Source: Caldifarciminota bacterium (GTDB lineage Bacteria; Hydrothermota; Tepidihabitantia; SM23-42). Taken from it: DNA of 9,683 nucleotides. The DNA is taken from NCBI GenBank assembly GCA_030671005.1, contig DAOVAN010000056.1, forward strand, positions 1 to 9,683, in the 5' to 3' direction. Under the pieces are notes generated by a model. It ran no database searches, was not told the DNA's origin, and was given only the letters and a program-made list of their open reading frames with translations. This document shows, piece after piece, positions 1 through 6,961 of this stretch (position 1 is its first letter; every line of letters begins with the position of its first letter). A program made the translations under genes and the position numbers.

Positions 1-1
1 T

Positions 2-742
2 TTTCGAAATCTGAAATTCGACGTCGTACAGCCTGAGTATTTCGTGGTCGCGGGCATATTAGAGAAAACTAATCAGCTCTTCTATATGAAATATAATAGT
101 TCCGGACAGGTAGGAGGGTTAACAAAATATGATCCAGCGGCTAAGACTATCTCTGACGTCAAAGTCGATCTCCAGGGCAACGTGTATATTATCGGTTCTA
201 TCTCAAACCCAGAGACGGGAGACGATTTCCTGACCATCACTTATGACAAAGACGACAATTTGCTCTGGTCTGCGCAGTATGACGGAGAAGCGCATGGGGA
301 TGATAGATGCAGGGCAATCTCGGTCGATGATTCATCTAATGTTTACGTGACGGGCAGTAGTGAAGACGCTGAAGGTGTCTCGGCAATCGTGACGGTCAAG
401 TATGACAGTGCAGGCAATCTCATCTGGACTCAAAATTTGAAGCAAAAAGGGGCAGCCGAGCCCTTCATCATGCAGCCCAGGTACGTACATTTCACCAGGA
501 AACCAGAAACAAAACACCTGTTCATTGCCGGGCACGTCGCAGATGATGGCTTAATTGCCCGGTGCAACACCCACGGCCATTGTTCCTGGTCTAGCCGGCA
601 CGCCACACAAAACAAAGTCACCAGACCTACAGCTTTATCGCAAACCTATATGGCTCTGGAATGTATTAAAGATGGAAGCTCAGAGGCCCTGCTCGTGAAA
701 TACGGCCCGTCTACAATATTGGGTATTGCCCGCTGGGATTAG
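2..742 (+). CDS. SBBP-repeat beta-propeller protein, 3' part only
   Basis: The frame is open from base 2, so the gene begins upstream of the window; a GTG at 44 is probably internal. About 246 residues are visible. They hold at least two SBBP-type blade repeats with the pattern 'D..GNVY(I/V)(T/I)GS ... T(I/V)(T/K)YD..(D/G)NL(L/I)W': one around DLQGNVYIIGS to DDNLLWS, the next around DDSSNVYVTGS to AGNLIWT. Degenerate blades flank them (FVVAGILEK near the edge, LFIAGHVADDGLIARC later). SBBP proteins fold as beta-propellers and are usually exported or attached to the cell surface. The signal peptide and any anchor would lie outside the window. The C-terminus ends on a blade-like strand (LLVKYGPSTILGIARWD) with no sorting domain that I recognise. 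Function unknown. It converges on the phosphorylase gene, whose stop is about 90 bp away. Confidence 0.72.
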   Translation, partial: FRNLKFDVVQPEYFVVAGILEKTNQLFYMKYNSSGQVGGLTKYDPAAKTISDVKVDLQGNVYIIGSISNPETGDDFLTITYDKDDNLLWSAQYDGEAHGDDRCRAISVDDSSNVYVTGSSEDAEGVSAIVTVKYDSAGNLIWTQNLKQKGAAEPFIMQPRYVHFTRKPETKHLFIAGHVADDGLIARCNTHGHCSWSSRHATQNKVTRPTALSQTYMALECIKDGSSEALLVKYGPSTILGIARWD

Positions 743-768
743 AATAATTCGCCTGTAAGCAGTTAATC

Positions 769-790
769 CTTGCGTATGTAAGAGTTTTTT
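769..790 (+). terminator. possible weak rho-independent terminator
   Basis: A 5-bp stem CTTGC/GTAAG (one G.T pair) closes a GTAT loop at 769-782. After two bases it is followed by six T at 785-790, 27 bp downstream of the SBBP stop codon. The position and T-run suit a terminator for the plus-strand gene, but the stem is short and weak. The rest of 743-830 shows no gene, and no matching terminator is visible for the minus-strand gene that converges on it. Confidence 0.3.
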
Positions 791-830
791 CTGACCGGAG
801 AAAATCGGCTATTTGTGCACTGCTTTGGGA

Positions 831-2135
831 TTAGCTTATTATCTCACGAATCAGCGTTCTGCATCTGGCCCTACCGCGCTTAATAGTGTACATATTTTGT
901 ATGTCTGTGCCCGCGGTATGCAAACGGCGCACATGGCTGCTGAACACTTCAGCCAAAGGTTCTCCCTTACTCACATGATCGCCGATTTTCTTGTATATTT
1001 TGAAACCACAGCTCGGGTCGATATTGTCTTCTTTTTTTAGTCTTCCCCCTCCAATCGTTACCAGAGACATACCGATGGCGTAGGTATCAATATCGTGAAT
1101 GTAGCCGTTCTTTCTGGCAATCACTTTCACGGATTTCTTTGCTACGGGCAGACGTGTATAGTCTTCAATAACTCGTGGATCACCACCCTGGCTTTCTATG
1201 ATCTGCCTGAATTTATCAAGAGCTTGTCCACTCGTTATCTTTTGCTCGAGCATTTTGATGCCGCCACGGATTTTTGCCATCCTGAGCATCTGTGCGCCCA
1301 GGGCAAATGTGACTTCCATTAGATCTTCTGGACCTTTCCCCTTCAATGCTTCGATTGCCTCAATTACTTCCAGGGAGTTACCAATATTGACGCCCAAAGG
1401 ATTATCCATATCGGTCAAGACGGCAATGGTCTTCACTTTCGACCGTTTGCCAATCTGGACCATTGTCTGAGCGAGCAGTTTCGCCTTTTTGTACTCTCTC
1501 ATAAACGCACCTTTGCCGAATTTCACATCGAGGACTAAACCATCCAGGTCTTCAGCAAGTTTCTTAGACATGATACTCGCGGCAATCAAGGGGATCGAAT
1601 CGACCGTTGCCGTGACATCTCGTAAGGCATACATCTTCTTATCAGCAGGTGCGATTTGGCCTGTCTGCCCAATCATAACAATGCCGATTTTCTCCAGTTG
1701 TCGCTTGAATTCCTTTATACTGAGGTCGGTTCTAAATCCAGGGATTGACTCCAATTTATCTAGGGTGCCTCCGGTGTGGCCTAGACCGCGGCCTGAAATC
1801 ATCGGTACACATATGCCGCATGAGGCAGCAAGCGGACCCAGCACCAGAGATACTTTGTCACCCACACCCCCGGTTGAGTGTTTGTCGAGCACCGGATCTC
1901 TGATGTCGGACAAGTCAAGATCCTGGCCCGAGCGCTTCATTGCCTGCATCAAGTATGTTGTCTCTTCAAAATCCATTCCCTGGAAAAAGACAGCCATCAA
2001 GAACGCAGAGAGCTGGTAATCGGGAATGTCACCTTTTGTGTATTCAGAAATCAAGTATTCGATTTCTGTCTTGCTCAATTTGTTGCCATCGCGCTTTTTG
2101 CGGATGAGGTCAAGGGCGGTGAGACTGGTTTTCAT
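831..2135 (-). CDS. pdp: Pyrimidine-nucleoside phosphorylase / thymidine phosphorylase
   Basis: This enzyme of nucleoside salvage splits thymidine, deoxyuridine or uridine with phosphate to give the free base and (deoxy)ribose-1-phosphate. At 434 residues it has the normal length of the bacterial PyNP/DeoA family and lacks the N-terminal extension of archaeal AMP phosphorylases. Visible motifs are KHSTGGVGDKVS (85-96, phosphate site, His86), SGRGLGHTGGTLDKLE (114-129, family signature) and YALRDVTATVDSIPLIAASIMSKK, whose Arg172, Ser187 and Lys191 line up with the base-binding residues of E. coli thymidine phosphorylase. The C-terminal alpha/beta domain is present. Similarity from memory is closer to Bacillus Pdp than to DeoA, but substrate choice cannot be settled here. 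The ATG start is preceded by GAGGG with an 8-nt spacer (plus-strand bases 2144-2148), at the edge of a dispersed repeat. It is the last gene of the minus-strand run, separated from queC by 104 bp, so it may have its own control. Confidence 0.93.
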   Translation of the reverse strand: MKTSLTALDLIRKKRDGNKLSKTEIEYLISEYTKGDIPDYQLSAFLMAVFFQGMDFEETTYLMQAMKRSGQDLDLSDIRDPVLDKHSTGGVGDKVSLVLGPLAASCGICVPMISGRGLGHTGGTLDKLESIPGFRTDLSIKEFKRQLEKIGIVMIGQTGQIAPADKKMYALRDVTATVDSIPLIAASIMSKKLAEDLDGLVLDVKFGKGAFMREYKKAKLLAQTMVQIGKRSKVKTIAVLTDMDNPLGVNIGNSLEVIEAIEALKGKGPEDLMEVTFALGAQMLRMAKIRGGIKMLEQKITSGQALDKFRQIIESQGGDPRVIEDYTRLPVAKKSVKVIARKNGYIHDIDTYAIGMSLVTIGGGRLKKEDNIDPSCGFKIYKKIGDHVSKGEPLAEVFSSHVRRLHTAGTDIQNMYTIKRGRARCRTLIREIIS

Positions 2136-2143
2136 TTGTTACA

Positions 2144-2216
2144 CCCTCACCTCTGTCGTTCGACTGAGCTCACCTCTGTCCTCTCCTCCTCCTGAGGCGG
2201 ACACGCGCAATGACGA
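2144..2216. repeat. Dispersed-repeat fragments in the queC-pdp gap
   Basis: The 104-bp gap 2136-2239 holds several repeat-like pieces. CTCACCTCTGTC occurs twice (2146-2157 and 2169-2180), a 12-bp direct repeat with a 23-bp period. Between the copies lies GTTCGACTGAG. At 2187-2201 is an imperfect palindrome TCC-T-CC-TGA-GG-C-GGA. At 2206-2214 lies CGCAATGAC, the reverse complement of GTCATTGCG. From memory, GTCATTGCG followed by a Ser/Pro-like CCGCCTCAGGCGG palindrome is a common dispersed intergenic repeat of bacterial genomes, and here it looks decayed (one mismatch in the stem). The left edge supplies the GAGGG that serves as the likely ribosome binding site of the phosphorylase. No ORF or terminator is seen in the gap. 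Confidence 0.6.
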
Positions 2217-2239
2217 CTGTAGCTTGGTTATTCCCATCA

Positions 2240-2860
2240 TCATTTGCTAGCTTCGATAAGCCGTTTGCACGAAGCACATCTACCACACATCTCCTCACCC
2301 CCCAGATAACATGAATAGACATATTCCAGAGGCGCTTTGTACTTCAACCCAAGGGAATATATCTCTTTTTTCGACAAATCTACTACATAGCTTTTCACTT
2401 TTATCTTACTGAGTGTGCTGTAGCTCAATGACCGATTAATCGCTTGAAGAAAGCGTGCTGAATTATCAGGGAACTCCTGCGCCTCCTCACGATTAAACCC
2501 GGTTATGATGGATCTTGCGCCATAGTATTCAGCATAGCAGGCGGCGACATTAATGAACAACCCGTTACGGTTCGGAATCCAAACATCTTCTAATTTGCTG
2601 AATCGCTTTATCGATACACTTTTCTCGTGGTCTAACATGGCGAGTTTCTTGTATTCCCTAAAAAAGGGAAGCTGTACGACCCTATGTTTTATTCTTAGCA
2701 CCCGGCATATCTTTCTTGACGCAGCAATCTCCATCTTTGCCGCGCGCTGCCTATAATCAAAGGTCAGGGCAAAAAGCGGTTGGGTGCGCCGCCCAGCAAC
2801 GGCCGCACAGACCGTGGAATCCAAGCCACCGGAAAGTAAAATGACACTCTTAGGCTTCAT
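2240..2860 (-). CDS. queC: 7-cyano-7-deazaguanine (preQ0) synthase QueC
   Basis: QueC uses ATP and ammonia to convert 7-carboxy-7-deazaguanine into preQ0, a step in making queuosine for tRNA. The 206-residue protein opens with the PP-loop ATPase motif LLSGGLDST (8-16). FDYRQRA and VWIPNRNGLFINVAACYAE are characteristic QueC segments. The C-terminus carries the zinc-binding cysteines C184-x7-C192-x2-C195-x2-C198. The substrate loop reads GFNREEAQEFPDNS rather than the better known 'D(Y/F)SGYPDCR' form, which marks a different QueC subgroup. The ATG overlaps the end of queD by 11 bp, so the two genes are probably translationally coupled. QueE, the enzyme acting between QueD and QueC, is not in the window. 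Confidence 0.94.
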   Translation of the reverse strand: MKPKSVILLSGGLDSTVCAAVAGRRTQPLFALTFDYRQRAAKMEIAASRKICRVLRIKHRVVQLPFFREYKKLAMLDHEKSVSIKRFSKLEDVWIPNRNGLFINVAACYAEYYGARSIITGFNREEAQEFPDNSARFLQAINRSLSYSTLSKIKVKSYVVDLSKKEIYSLGLKYKAPLEYVYSCYLGGEEMCGRCASCKRLIEASK

Positions 2861-3215
2861 CCGGACAATAGGTTACCGAGTAGTTGGGTCCTTCCCATAC
2901 GGTGACTGCTGAAATACTTCCTATTTTCTTTTTCATTTGATCAAAGATGTATTTGGCAACATACTCAGCAGTCGCATTATGTTTCTTGAAGAAAGCTATT
3001 CTATTGAGGTTCTTGTGGTCTAAGCCTGCTAGGATTTTCTCAAGTTCGTTTCTCAGTTTCCGAAAATCAATCCCCATACCAAGTTTGTCCAGCCTCCCAA
3101 CCCTAACCTTAACCTGTATTTTGTATGTATGTCCATGTAAACCCGCACAATCACCAGGATACCCTTTCACCTGATGGGCCGCCGAAAAACTTCCCTCGAC
3201 CGTCAATTCAAACAT
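2850..3215 (-). CDS. queD: 6-carboxytetrahydropterin synthase QueD
   Basis: QueD turns 7,8-dihydroneopterin triphosphate into 6-carboxy-5,6,7,8-tetrahydropterin, the first committed step toward preQ0. I take the ATG at 3215 (121 residues) because AAAGGAG (plus-strand 3221-3227) sits 5 nt upstream. A GTG two codons earlier would lie on top of that Shine-Dalgarno sequence. In this numbering the zinc-binding histidines are His14 (SAAH), His27 and His29 (LHGH), Cys23 (DCAG) is the catalytic thiol, Asp66-His67 (LDHKNLN) are catalytic, and Glu108 (WEGPNYSVTY) binds the pterin. All the residues needed for activity that I can identify are present, which argues for a true QueD rather than a plain PTPS paralogue. 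The gene follows the DUF4416 gene by 2 bp and overlaps queC. Confidence 0.95.
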   Translation of the reverse strand: MFELTVEGSFSAAHQVKGYPGDCAGLHGHTYKIQVKVRVGRLDKLGMGIDFRKLRNELEKILAGLDHKNLNRIAFFKKHNATAEYVAKYIFDQMKKKIGSISAVTVWEGPNYSVTYCPDEA

Positions 3216-3217
3216 CC

Positions 3218-3766
3218 TCACTCCTTTGACACACTACTCTCACGTCCAACTAACTTTTCCCTCAAAACATCGCGCGCCCCGGTGAAAAAATCGAGCGCCG
3301 CCTTCTCCCGATAATCCGGGTAGGTCCATTCTAACGGATTGAAACGGTGACCCTTGAATATCAATGTAACCTCGGCGTAGATGCCTCCACTAAGATAAAC
3401 CCGGTGTGAATAATTCTTTGTCGAGGCGAGTATCAGATTGCTCAAGGAAAGTAATCCTGGGTCGATATTCACCTTTCTTCCGCCTTTCTCATTAAGGTAT
3501 TGCTTCTCAATTTCGTTCGTCTTGTTCTTCAACATAACCAGTACATCCGGCACAACTAACTTAGCAAATGCGCACCACTGTCTTGTCAAACCAGTGCCCA
3601 TCTCTTGATTGTAGTATGTAGTATGGGTGAAGGGAATACGGTCTGATTTCATGATGACACCCCCGATTTCACTTGTTAGTTCTTTGAAGATATCCGCCAC
3701 GAAGTCAGGCGCAAATATGAACCCAGCGACCAATAACACTCGCTGCGGCTCTCTAATGTCGCCCAT
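3218..3766 (-). CDS. DUF4416 family protein
   Basis: The 182-residue protein has no signal peptide or membrane segment and is probably cytosolic. It matches my recollection of the DUF4416 family: 'F(T/D)(H/F)T(T/D)YY..EMG.GL.R' near 46-62, 'KNKTNEIEKQYL' and 'R(K)VN(I/L)DPG.L(S/T)LS.L(I/V)LASTK(N/D)YSHR(V/I)YL..GIYAEVTL' in the middle, and 'PLEWTYPDYR' near the C-terminus. No catalytic function has been assigned to this family to my knowledge, and I will not invent one. The conserved polar segments suggest an enzyme or a nucleotide-binding protein, but that is inference. Its ATG overlaps the end of the QueG-like gene by 14 bp, and AAAGG lies 6 nt upstream of the start. Its stop lies 2 bp before queD. 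Translation is therefore likely coupled to a deazapurine-linked set. Confidence 0.85.
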   Translation of the reverse strand: MGDIREPQRVLLVAGFIFAPDFVADIFKELTSEIGGVIMKSDRIPFTHTTYYNQEMGTGLTRQWCAFAKLVVPDVLVMLKNKTNEIEKQYLNEKGGRKVNIDPGLLSLSNLILASTKNYSHRVYLSGGIYAEVTLIFKGHRFNPLEWTYPDYREKAALDFFTGARDVLREKLVGRESSVSKE

Positions 3767-4400
3767 CGCACGCCTTTACACAAACACCGCAGATATGTTG
3801 ACCAATGCCTCTGACGCGAGAAAATTCTTCGAGTTTTTCATAACAGCGGAATATATCCACGCCATCTTCGGTGATTGCTCGAGCAGGACACGCTTCAATA
3901 CAATTACGGCATGTGCCACAGTCAGCTTCAACCTTTTCATCGGGGGCAAATTCCAGGTCGGTCAATATGGAGCAGTAGCGCACCTGCGCACCATATTCCG
4001 GATGAACGAGCAACCCATGCCTCCCTATGTGCCCAAGCCCGGCCTCCTGCGCCAGGTGCCTGTGAGACGCGTGACCCTCATGATGTTCCCGGTCGACGAG
4101 TTGAGATGCCGGTATCGCAATCGCCCTTTTACCTTGCTCCTCAATGAACCGGACTAAATGACACGCCGTCTGATCTAATAGCCAGTTCACGGTTTTGTAA
4201 TGGTGTTTGTATATTAAGGTCGGTCGGTCCTTTATTGTCTCTAATACACTCTTAGAAAGAGAAAACCCGAAGACAATCACCCTGGGAAATGACTCTTCAA
4301 TTTCGAGTATTCTCAAGTCTTTGGGCACATCACAAAAACCCACGAGCTTTGTGCCGGAACGTGCTAGAAACCCAGTAATGTGATCTTTAATCTCGGGCAT
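3753..4400 (-). CDS. QueG-like double-[4Fe-4S] protein (epoxyqueuosine reductase paralogue)
   Basis: The 215-residue protein resembles the core of QueG, the cobalamin and Fe-S enzyme that reduces epoxyqueuosine to queuosine in tRNA. The shared signature is AGLGHIGRHGLLVHPEYG (120-137), which in QueG lines the corrinoid pocket, followed by ILTDL. Two [4Fe-4S] cysteine sets follow: C161-x2-C164-x2-C167-x3-C171-P, and C186 with C204-x2-C207-x3-C211. The chain stops at 215, four residues after the last cysteine, so the C-terminal HEAT-like tRNA-binding part of QueG (about 380 residues in E. coli) is absent. Counting back 14 residues from GLG, where QueG has the conserved Asp of its 'D(S/T)xPxxE' motif, this protein has His106-His110 in an EHHEGHASHRH stretch. 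It is more like the 'SHK/SHR' paralogue group with unassigned substrates. No clear Shine-Dalgarno; 27 bp downstream of scpB. Confidence 0.75.
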   Translation of the reverse strand: MPEIKDHITGFLARSGTKLVGFCDVPKDLRILEIEESFPRVIVFGFSLSKSVLETIKDRPTLIYKHHYKTVNWLLDQTACHLVRFIEEQGKRAIAIPASQLVDREHHEGHASHRHLAQEAGLGHIGRHGLLVHPEYGAQVRYCSILTDLEFAPDEKVEADCGTCRNCIEACPARAITEDGVDIFRCYEKLEEFSRVRGIGQHICGVCVKACDGRH

Positions 4401-4427
4401 TATTTACCAACGAACAAACCCTATATG

Positions 4428-5120
4428 CTAAGAATCAGGCTGTTCGGCTTCTTCGCTAAACTCTGAGGTTTCACCTTGCGGGGGTTCGTCTTCTTTTGCA
4501 ATCTCTTCGGTCTTTACCATTGGAACCTCTGGATAACCACTCATCACGGTCTCGCCGAAATCCTCCTCCTTTGGTAATTCGCTTATGTCCTTTATACCAA
4601 AGTATCTCAAGAATTCCCGGGTCGTACCATATTTTATGGGCCTACCAGGTGATTGCAACCGACCACAGGTTCTTATCAAATTCCGCTGCAGTAACGTATC
4701 CAAAACAGAAGTACAGTCTACCCCTCTTATTCTTTCCATGTCGGCCCGGATGACCGGCTGATGATAAGCAATTATCGCCAGCGTCTCCAGTGCTGCTTTG
4801 GACAAGCGCTCTTTTCTCTTATGCAGCGCGCCGACCCACTCTGCATATTTCGGCAAAGTATAGATCTGAAACCCGCCGGCAATCTCCTTGATCTCAAACG
4901 CCCGCGCCGCCTCCCGATATTCCCTGTTCAGCGAATCTATGTACGCACGAACCGTATCCTCCGAAACGCTGGCGATTTCGGCAATACTTCTCAAGGGCAG
5001 CGGTTCAGTGGTAGCAATCATCAATGCCTCGATCACGGCCCTGGTACTATCCTCGTTCAGCTCTCGGTTCTCCAAAAAGCCGTCCTCATTCATATTGATG
5101 TTTTCATCCATTGTTGTCAT
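4428..5120 (-). CDS. scpB: Segregation and condensation protein ScpB
   Basis: ScpB is the winged-helix dimer that, with the kleisin ScpA, completes the SMC condensin complex for chromosome compaction and segregation. The first winged helix covers roughly residues 25-85 (AVIEALMIATTEPLPLRSIAEI). The second is the conserved core AALETLAIIAYHQPV, IRGVD, VLDTLLQRNLI, SPGRPIKYGTT and FLRYFGI. An acidic, low-complexity tail of about 50 residues follows (rich in E, P, S), as is usual. Start choice is uncertain. ATG at 5120 (used here) and ATG at 5111 both lie inside the end of the upstream glycosyltransferase gene, a TTG at 5132 is also in frame, and none has a clear Shine-Dalgarno, so translation probably depends on coupling. 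scpA is not adjacent, which is less common than the usual scpA-scpB pairing. Confidence 0.93.
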   Translation of the reverse strand: MTTMDENINMNEDGFLENRELNEDSTRAVIEALMIATTEPLPLRSIAEIASVSEDTVRAYIDSLNREYREAARAFEIKEIAGGFQIYTLPKYAEWVGALHKRKERLSKAALETLAIIAYHQPVIRADMERIRGVDCTSVLDTLLQRNLIRTCGRLQSPGRPIKYGTTREFLRYFGIKDISELPKEEDFGETVMSGYPEVPMVKTEEIAKEDEPPQGETSEFSEEAEQPDS

Positions 5121-6276
5121 GATATAATGCAATCAGTTTCTTGATAATTCTATCCCAATTAAATTTCTCGTCAACTGTTTTTCTTGCTTCCCCACCAAGC
5201 GTCCTTCGCAACTGCTTACTTCTCGCTAGTTTTACTATTGCTTGAGCAAGAGCAGCAGGGTCCGCGGGTGGAACCAGAAGTCCATTCTCGTGGTCGACTA
5301 CGATATCGGTAATCCCACCAACGTTCGACGCGATGACTGGTTTCGCATACGACATCGCCTCAAGTAGCACGACACCCAGCCCCTCGGTATCACCTTTCTT
5401 ATCATATACTGCTGGCAGTACAAAGAAACTAGATGATTTGTAGTAACGGGTCAAGGCATCATCGGATATCTTGCCCGTGAACTTCACGCGGTCCTTGATC
5501 CCTGATCTGGTCACCATCTCCTCAAGTTGGCTGCGCTCTGGACCATCACCTATGATGATAAGCTGATGGGGAATGGATTTGTGTACTCGCTGAAATGCTT
5601 CAACCAAATATTTCACGCCCTTTCTTTCTACCAGTCTCCCTACAAAAATAATCTCTTTCTTAGCAATGGCTGCACTGTGTCGTTCTCCCATCGCTGCGCT
5701 AAAGGGAATTACTTCAATCGGCATTCTTACTACCCCCTCCAGCTCTTTTGCGGTATGCGTAGATATTGCAGTTACCTTATCTGATTTGTTAATGAGAACT
5801 GAAAACGGTCTGACCAAAATCGGAAATTTCTTCTTGAGCCACCGTATCTCGACCCCATAGAATGAATTGAAAAGACGCGCCCCTCCGAATCTCTTACCCA
5901 AGATACCAAAGATGACATGGGGAAAGGGCCAGTGTATGTGCACGATATCAAATTTCTCATGTTTGGTCAACCGGCTCATCGACCAGGCACCAAATACGAG
6001 ATAGAGGAAGGACAGAAAAATATGGAATACGCCGCGTGTTATTCTATCGACTGCAGTCTCTTCATGAGTCAACCGTTCGAATTTCTTAAAACAATAACGG
6101 AATCGATAAACCTGGACACCATCAATTACATGATTACCCAACCCCTTGTATGACGAGGTGAAAACCGAAACCTCAATACCCTCATTCTTCAATCTTGTAA
6201 TAAGCTCTACGAGCCAAGGCGTTATAATATCACCCTTGAAGCGCGTATATGCTGTAGCTACAAAAAGAACTTTCAT
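5104..6276 (-). CDS. GT4-family glycosyltransferase (GT-B fold)
   Basis: This 390-residue glycosyltransferase uses an activated sugar donor. The N-terminal Rossmann domain starts at MKVLFVATAY and includes HIHWPFPHVIFG and FYGVEIRW. The C-terminal GT1/GT4 domain has FVGRLVERKGV (about 211-221), IIGDGPE (about 241-247) and the retaining E-x7-E motif EGLGVVLLE (Glu298, Glu306) followed by A.S.AKPVIAS and GG..D.V. A hydrophobic stretch FHIFLSFLYLVFGAW near residues 84-98 may act as a membrane-association helix. The donor and acceptor cannot be read off; lipid-linked glycan or exopolysaccharide synthesis is the usual role. I chose ATG 6276 over an in-frame TTG at 6303, because the ATG opens the canonical first beta-strand and avoids overlap with the upstream gene. 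It lies 16 bp after the GT2 gene, and its stop overlaps the start of scpB. Confidence 0.9.
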   Translation of the reverse strand: MKVLFVATAYTRFKGDIITPWLVELITRLKNEGIEVSVFTSSYKGLGNHVIDGVQVYRFRYCFKKFERLTHEETAVDRITRGVFHIFLSFLYLVFGAWSMSRLTKHEKFDIVHIHWPFPHVIFGILGKRFGGARLFNSFYGVEIRWLKKKFPILVRPFSVLINKSDKVTAISTHTAKELEGVVRMPIEVIPFSAAMGERHSAAIAKKEIIFVGRLVERKGVKYLVEAFQRVHKSIPHQLIIIGDGPERSQLEEMVTRSGIKDRVKFTGKISDDALTRYYKSSSFFVLPAVYDKKGDTEGLGVVLLEAMSYAKPVIASNVGGITDIVVDHENGLLVPPADPAALAQAIVKLARSKQLRRTLGGEARKTVDEKFNWDRIIKKLIALYHDNNG

Positions 6277-6292
6277 CACACCAGGCTCATTT

Positions 6293-6955
6293 TCACCGCA
6301 CAAACCTCCACTTCAGCAGGCTCCACACCGCTTGAACACCATCCTTGGCGACAATCTTCTTACCCTTCTTACGGGCCTTGTATGTTATTGGAATCTCGAC
6401 TATTCTTTCTCCCTTCTTCAATATCTTACAGGTGATCTCGGGTTCGACTTCAAATCTCGAAGAGGTTAAATTGAGACTACGCAGCAGGTTCGTCCGCAGC
6501 AATTTATAACAGGTCTCCATGTCGGTCAGGCGGCTGTGGAAGAGTAGGTTCTTCAACATGGTGAGTACCCGGTTGGCGAAATAACTGGCCTTCATGAACT
6601 CACCTTTGCCCAGCATCCGTGAACCATAGACGACCCTGGTCTTACCCTCGGTAACCGGTTTGAGCAGCTGGATGTAGTCCTGTGGCGAATACTCCATATC
6701 GGCATCCTGGATGATCACAAAATCACCCGTAACAGATTCTAATCCAGAGCGGATCGCTGCGCCCTTCCCCATGTTTTTTCTATGGAGGATCAGTTCTATT
6801 CCTTGTCTGTTTTTCAAAATATCCCTCGTTCCGTCGCTTGAGTAATCATCAATTACGATGATTTCTTTGTCTATGGGCACCGCCTCAACCGCATTAATAA
6901 CGTCGCTTGTGTGATTTCGTTCATTATAAACCGGAATAATCACCGAAATCTTCAC
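6293..6955 (-). CDS. GT2-family glycosyltransferase, DPM1-like
   Basis: The 220-residue single-domain GT-A enzyme resembles dolichyl-phosphate mannose synthase and polyprenyl-phosphate glucosyltransferases. It would move a sugar from a nucleotide donor to a polyprenyl phosphate or similar acceptor at the inner face of the membrane. Motifs are VIIPVYNE (5-12), IDDYSSDGT (35-43, donor site), NMGKGAAIRSGL (61-72) and QDADMEYSP (83-91, metal-binding D84-A-D86). A TDMETCYKLLR segment and FEVEPEITCKILK then define the acceptor side. It has no C-terminal transmembrane helices, so it belongs to the soluble, DPM1-like subgroup. The start is GTG at 6955, since the first beta-strand begins immediately after it. 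No Shine-Dalgarno is present, and the promoter -10 box ends only 6 bp upstream. First gene of the minus-strand run. Confidence 0.92.
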   Translation of the reverse strand: MKISVIIPVYNERNHTSDVINAVEAVPIDKEIIVIDDYSSDGTRDILKNRQGIELILHRKNMGKGAAIRSGLESVTGDFVIIQDADMEYSPQDYIQLLKPVTEGKTRVVYGSRMLGKGEFMKASYFANRVLTMLKNLLFHSRLTDMETCYKLLRTNLLRSLNLTSSRFEVEPEITCKILKKGERIVEIPITYKARKKGKKIVAKDGVQAVWSLLKWRFVR

Positions 6956-6961
6956 CGGCTA

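Noticed and set aside
2..742. Toxin or contact-dependent effector with propeller repeats
   Set aside because: Only SBBP blades are visible, with no toxin-like C-terminal domain; no immunity-like gene follows.
791..812. Intrinsic terminator for the minus-strand run near GACCGGAGAAAATCGGCT
   Set aside because: Only three contiguous base pairs form, and the strand being transcribed has a run of A, not T, next to it.
1489..2019. Long plus-strand open frame (176 codons) opposite the phosphorylase
   Set aside because: It is antisense to strongly conserved pdp motifs, shows no domain pattern and has no ribosome binding site.
2144..2216. CRISPR-like array (repeated CTCACCTCTGTC)
   Set aside because: There are only two 12-bp copies with an 11-bp gap, and no cas genes; it fits a dispersed-repeat fragment better.
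3627..4157. Plus-strand open frame (176 codons) opposite the DUF4416 and QueG-like genes
   Set aside because: Its translation has no recognisable motif, and both minus-strand genes under it carry clear family signatures.
4761..5144. Plus-strand open frame opposite scpB
   Set aside because: Shadow of the conserved ScpB winged-helix core; no domain pattern or start signals.
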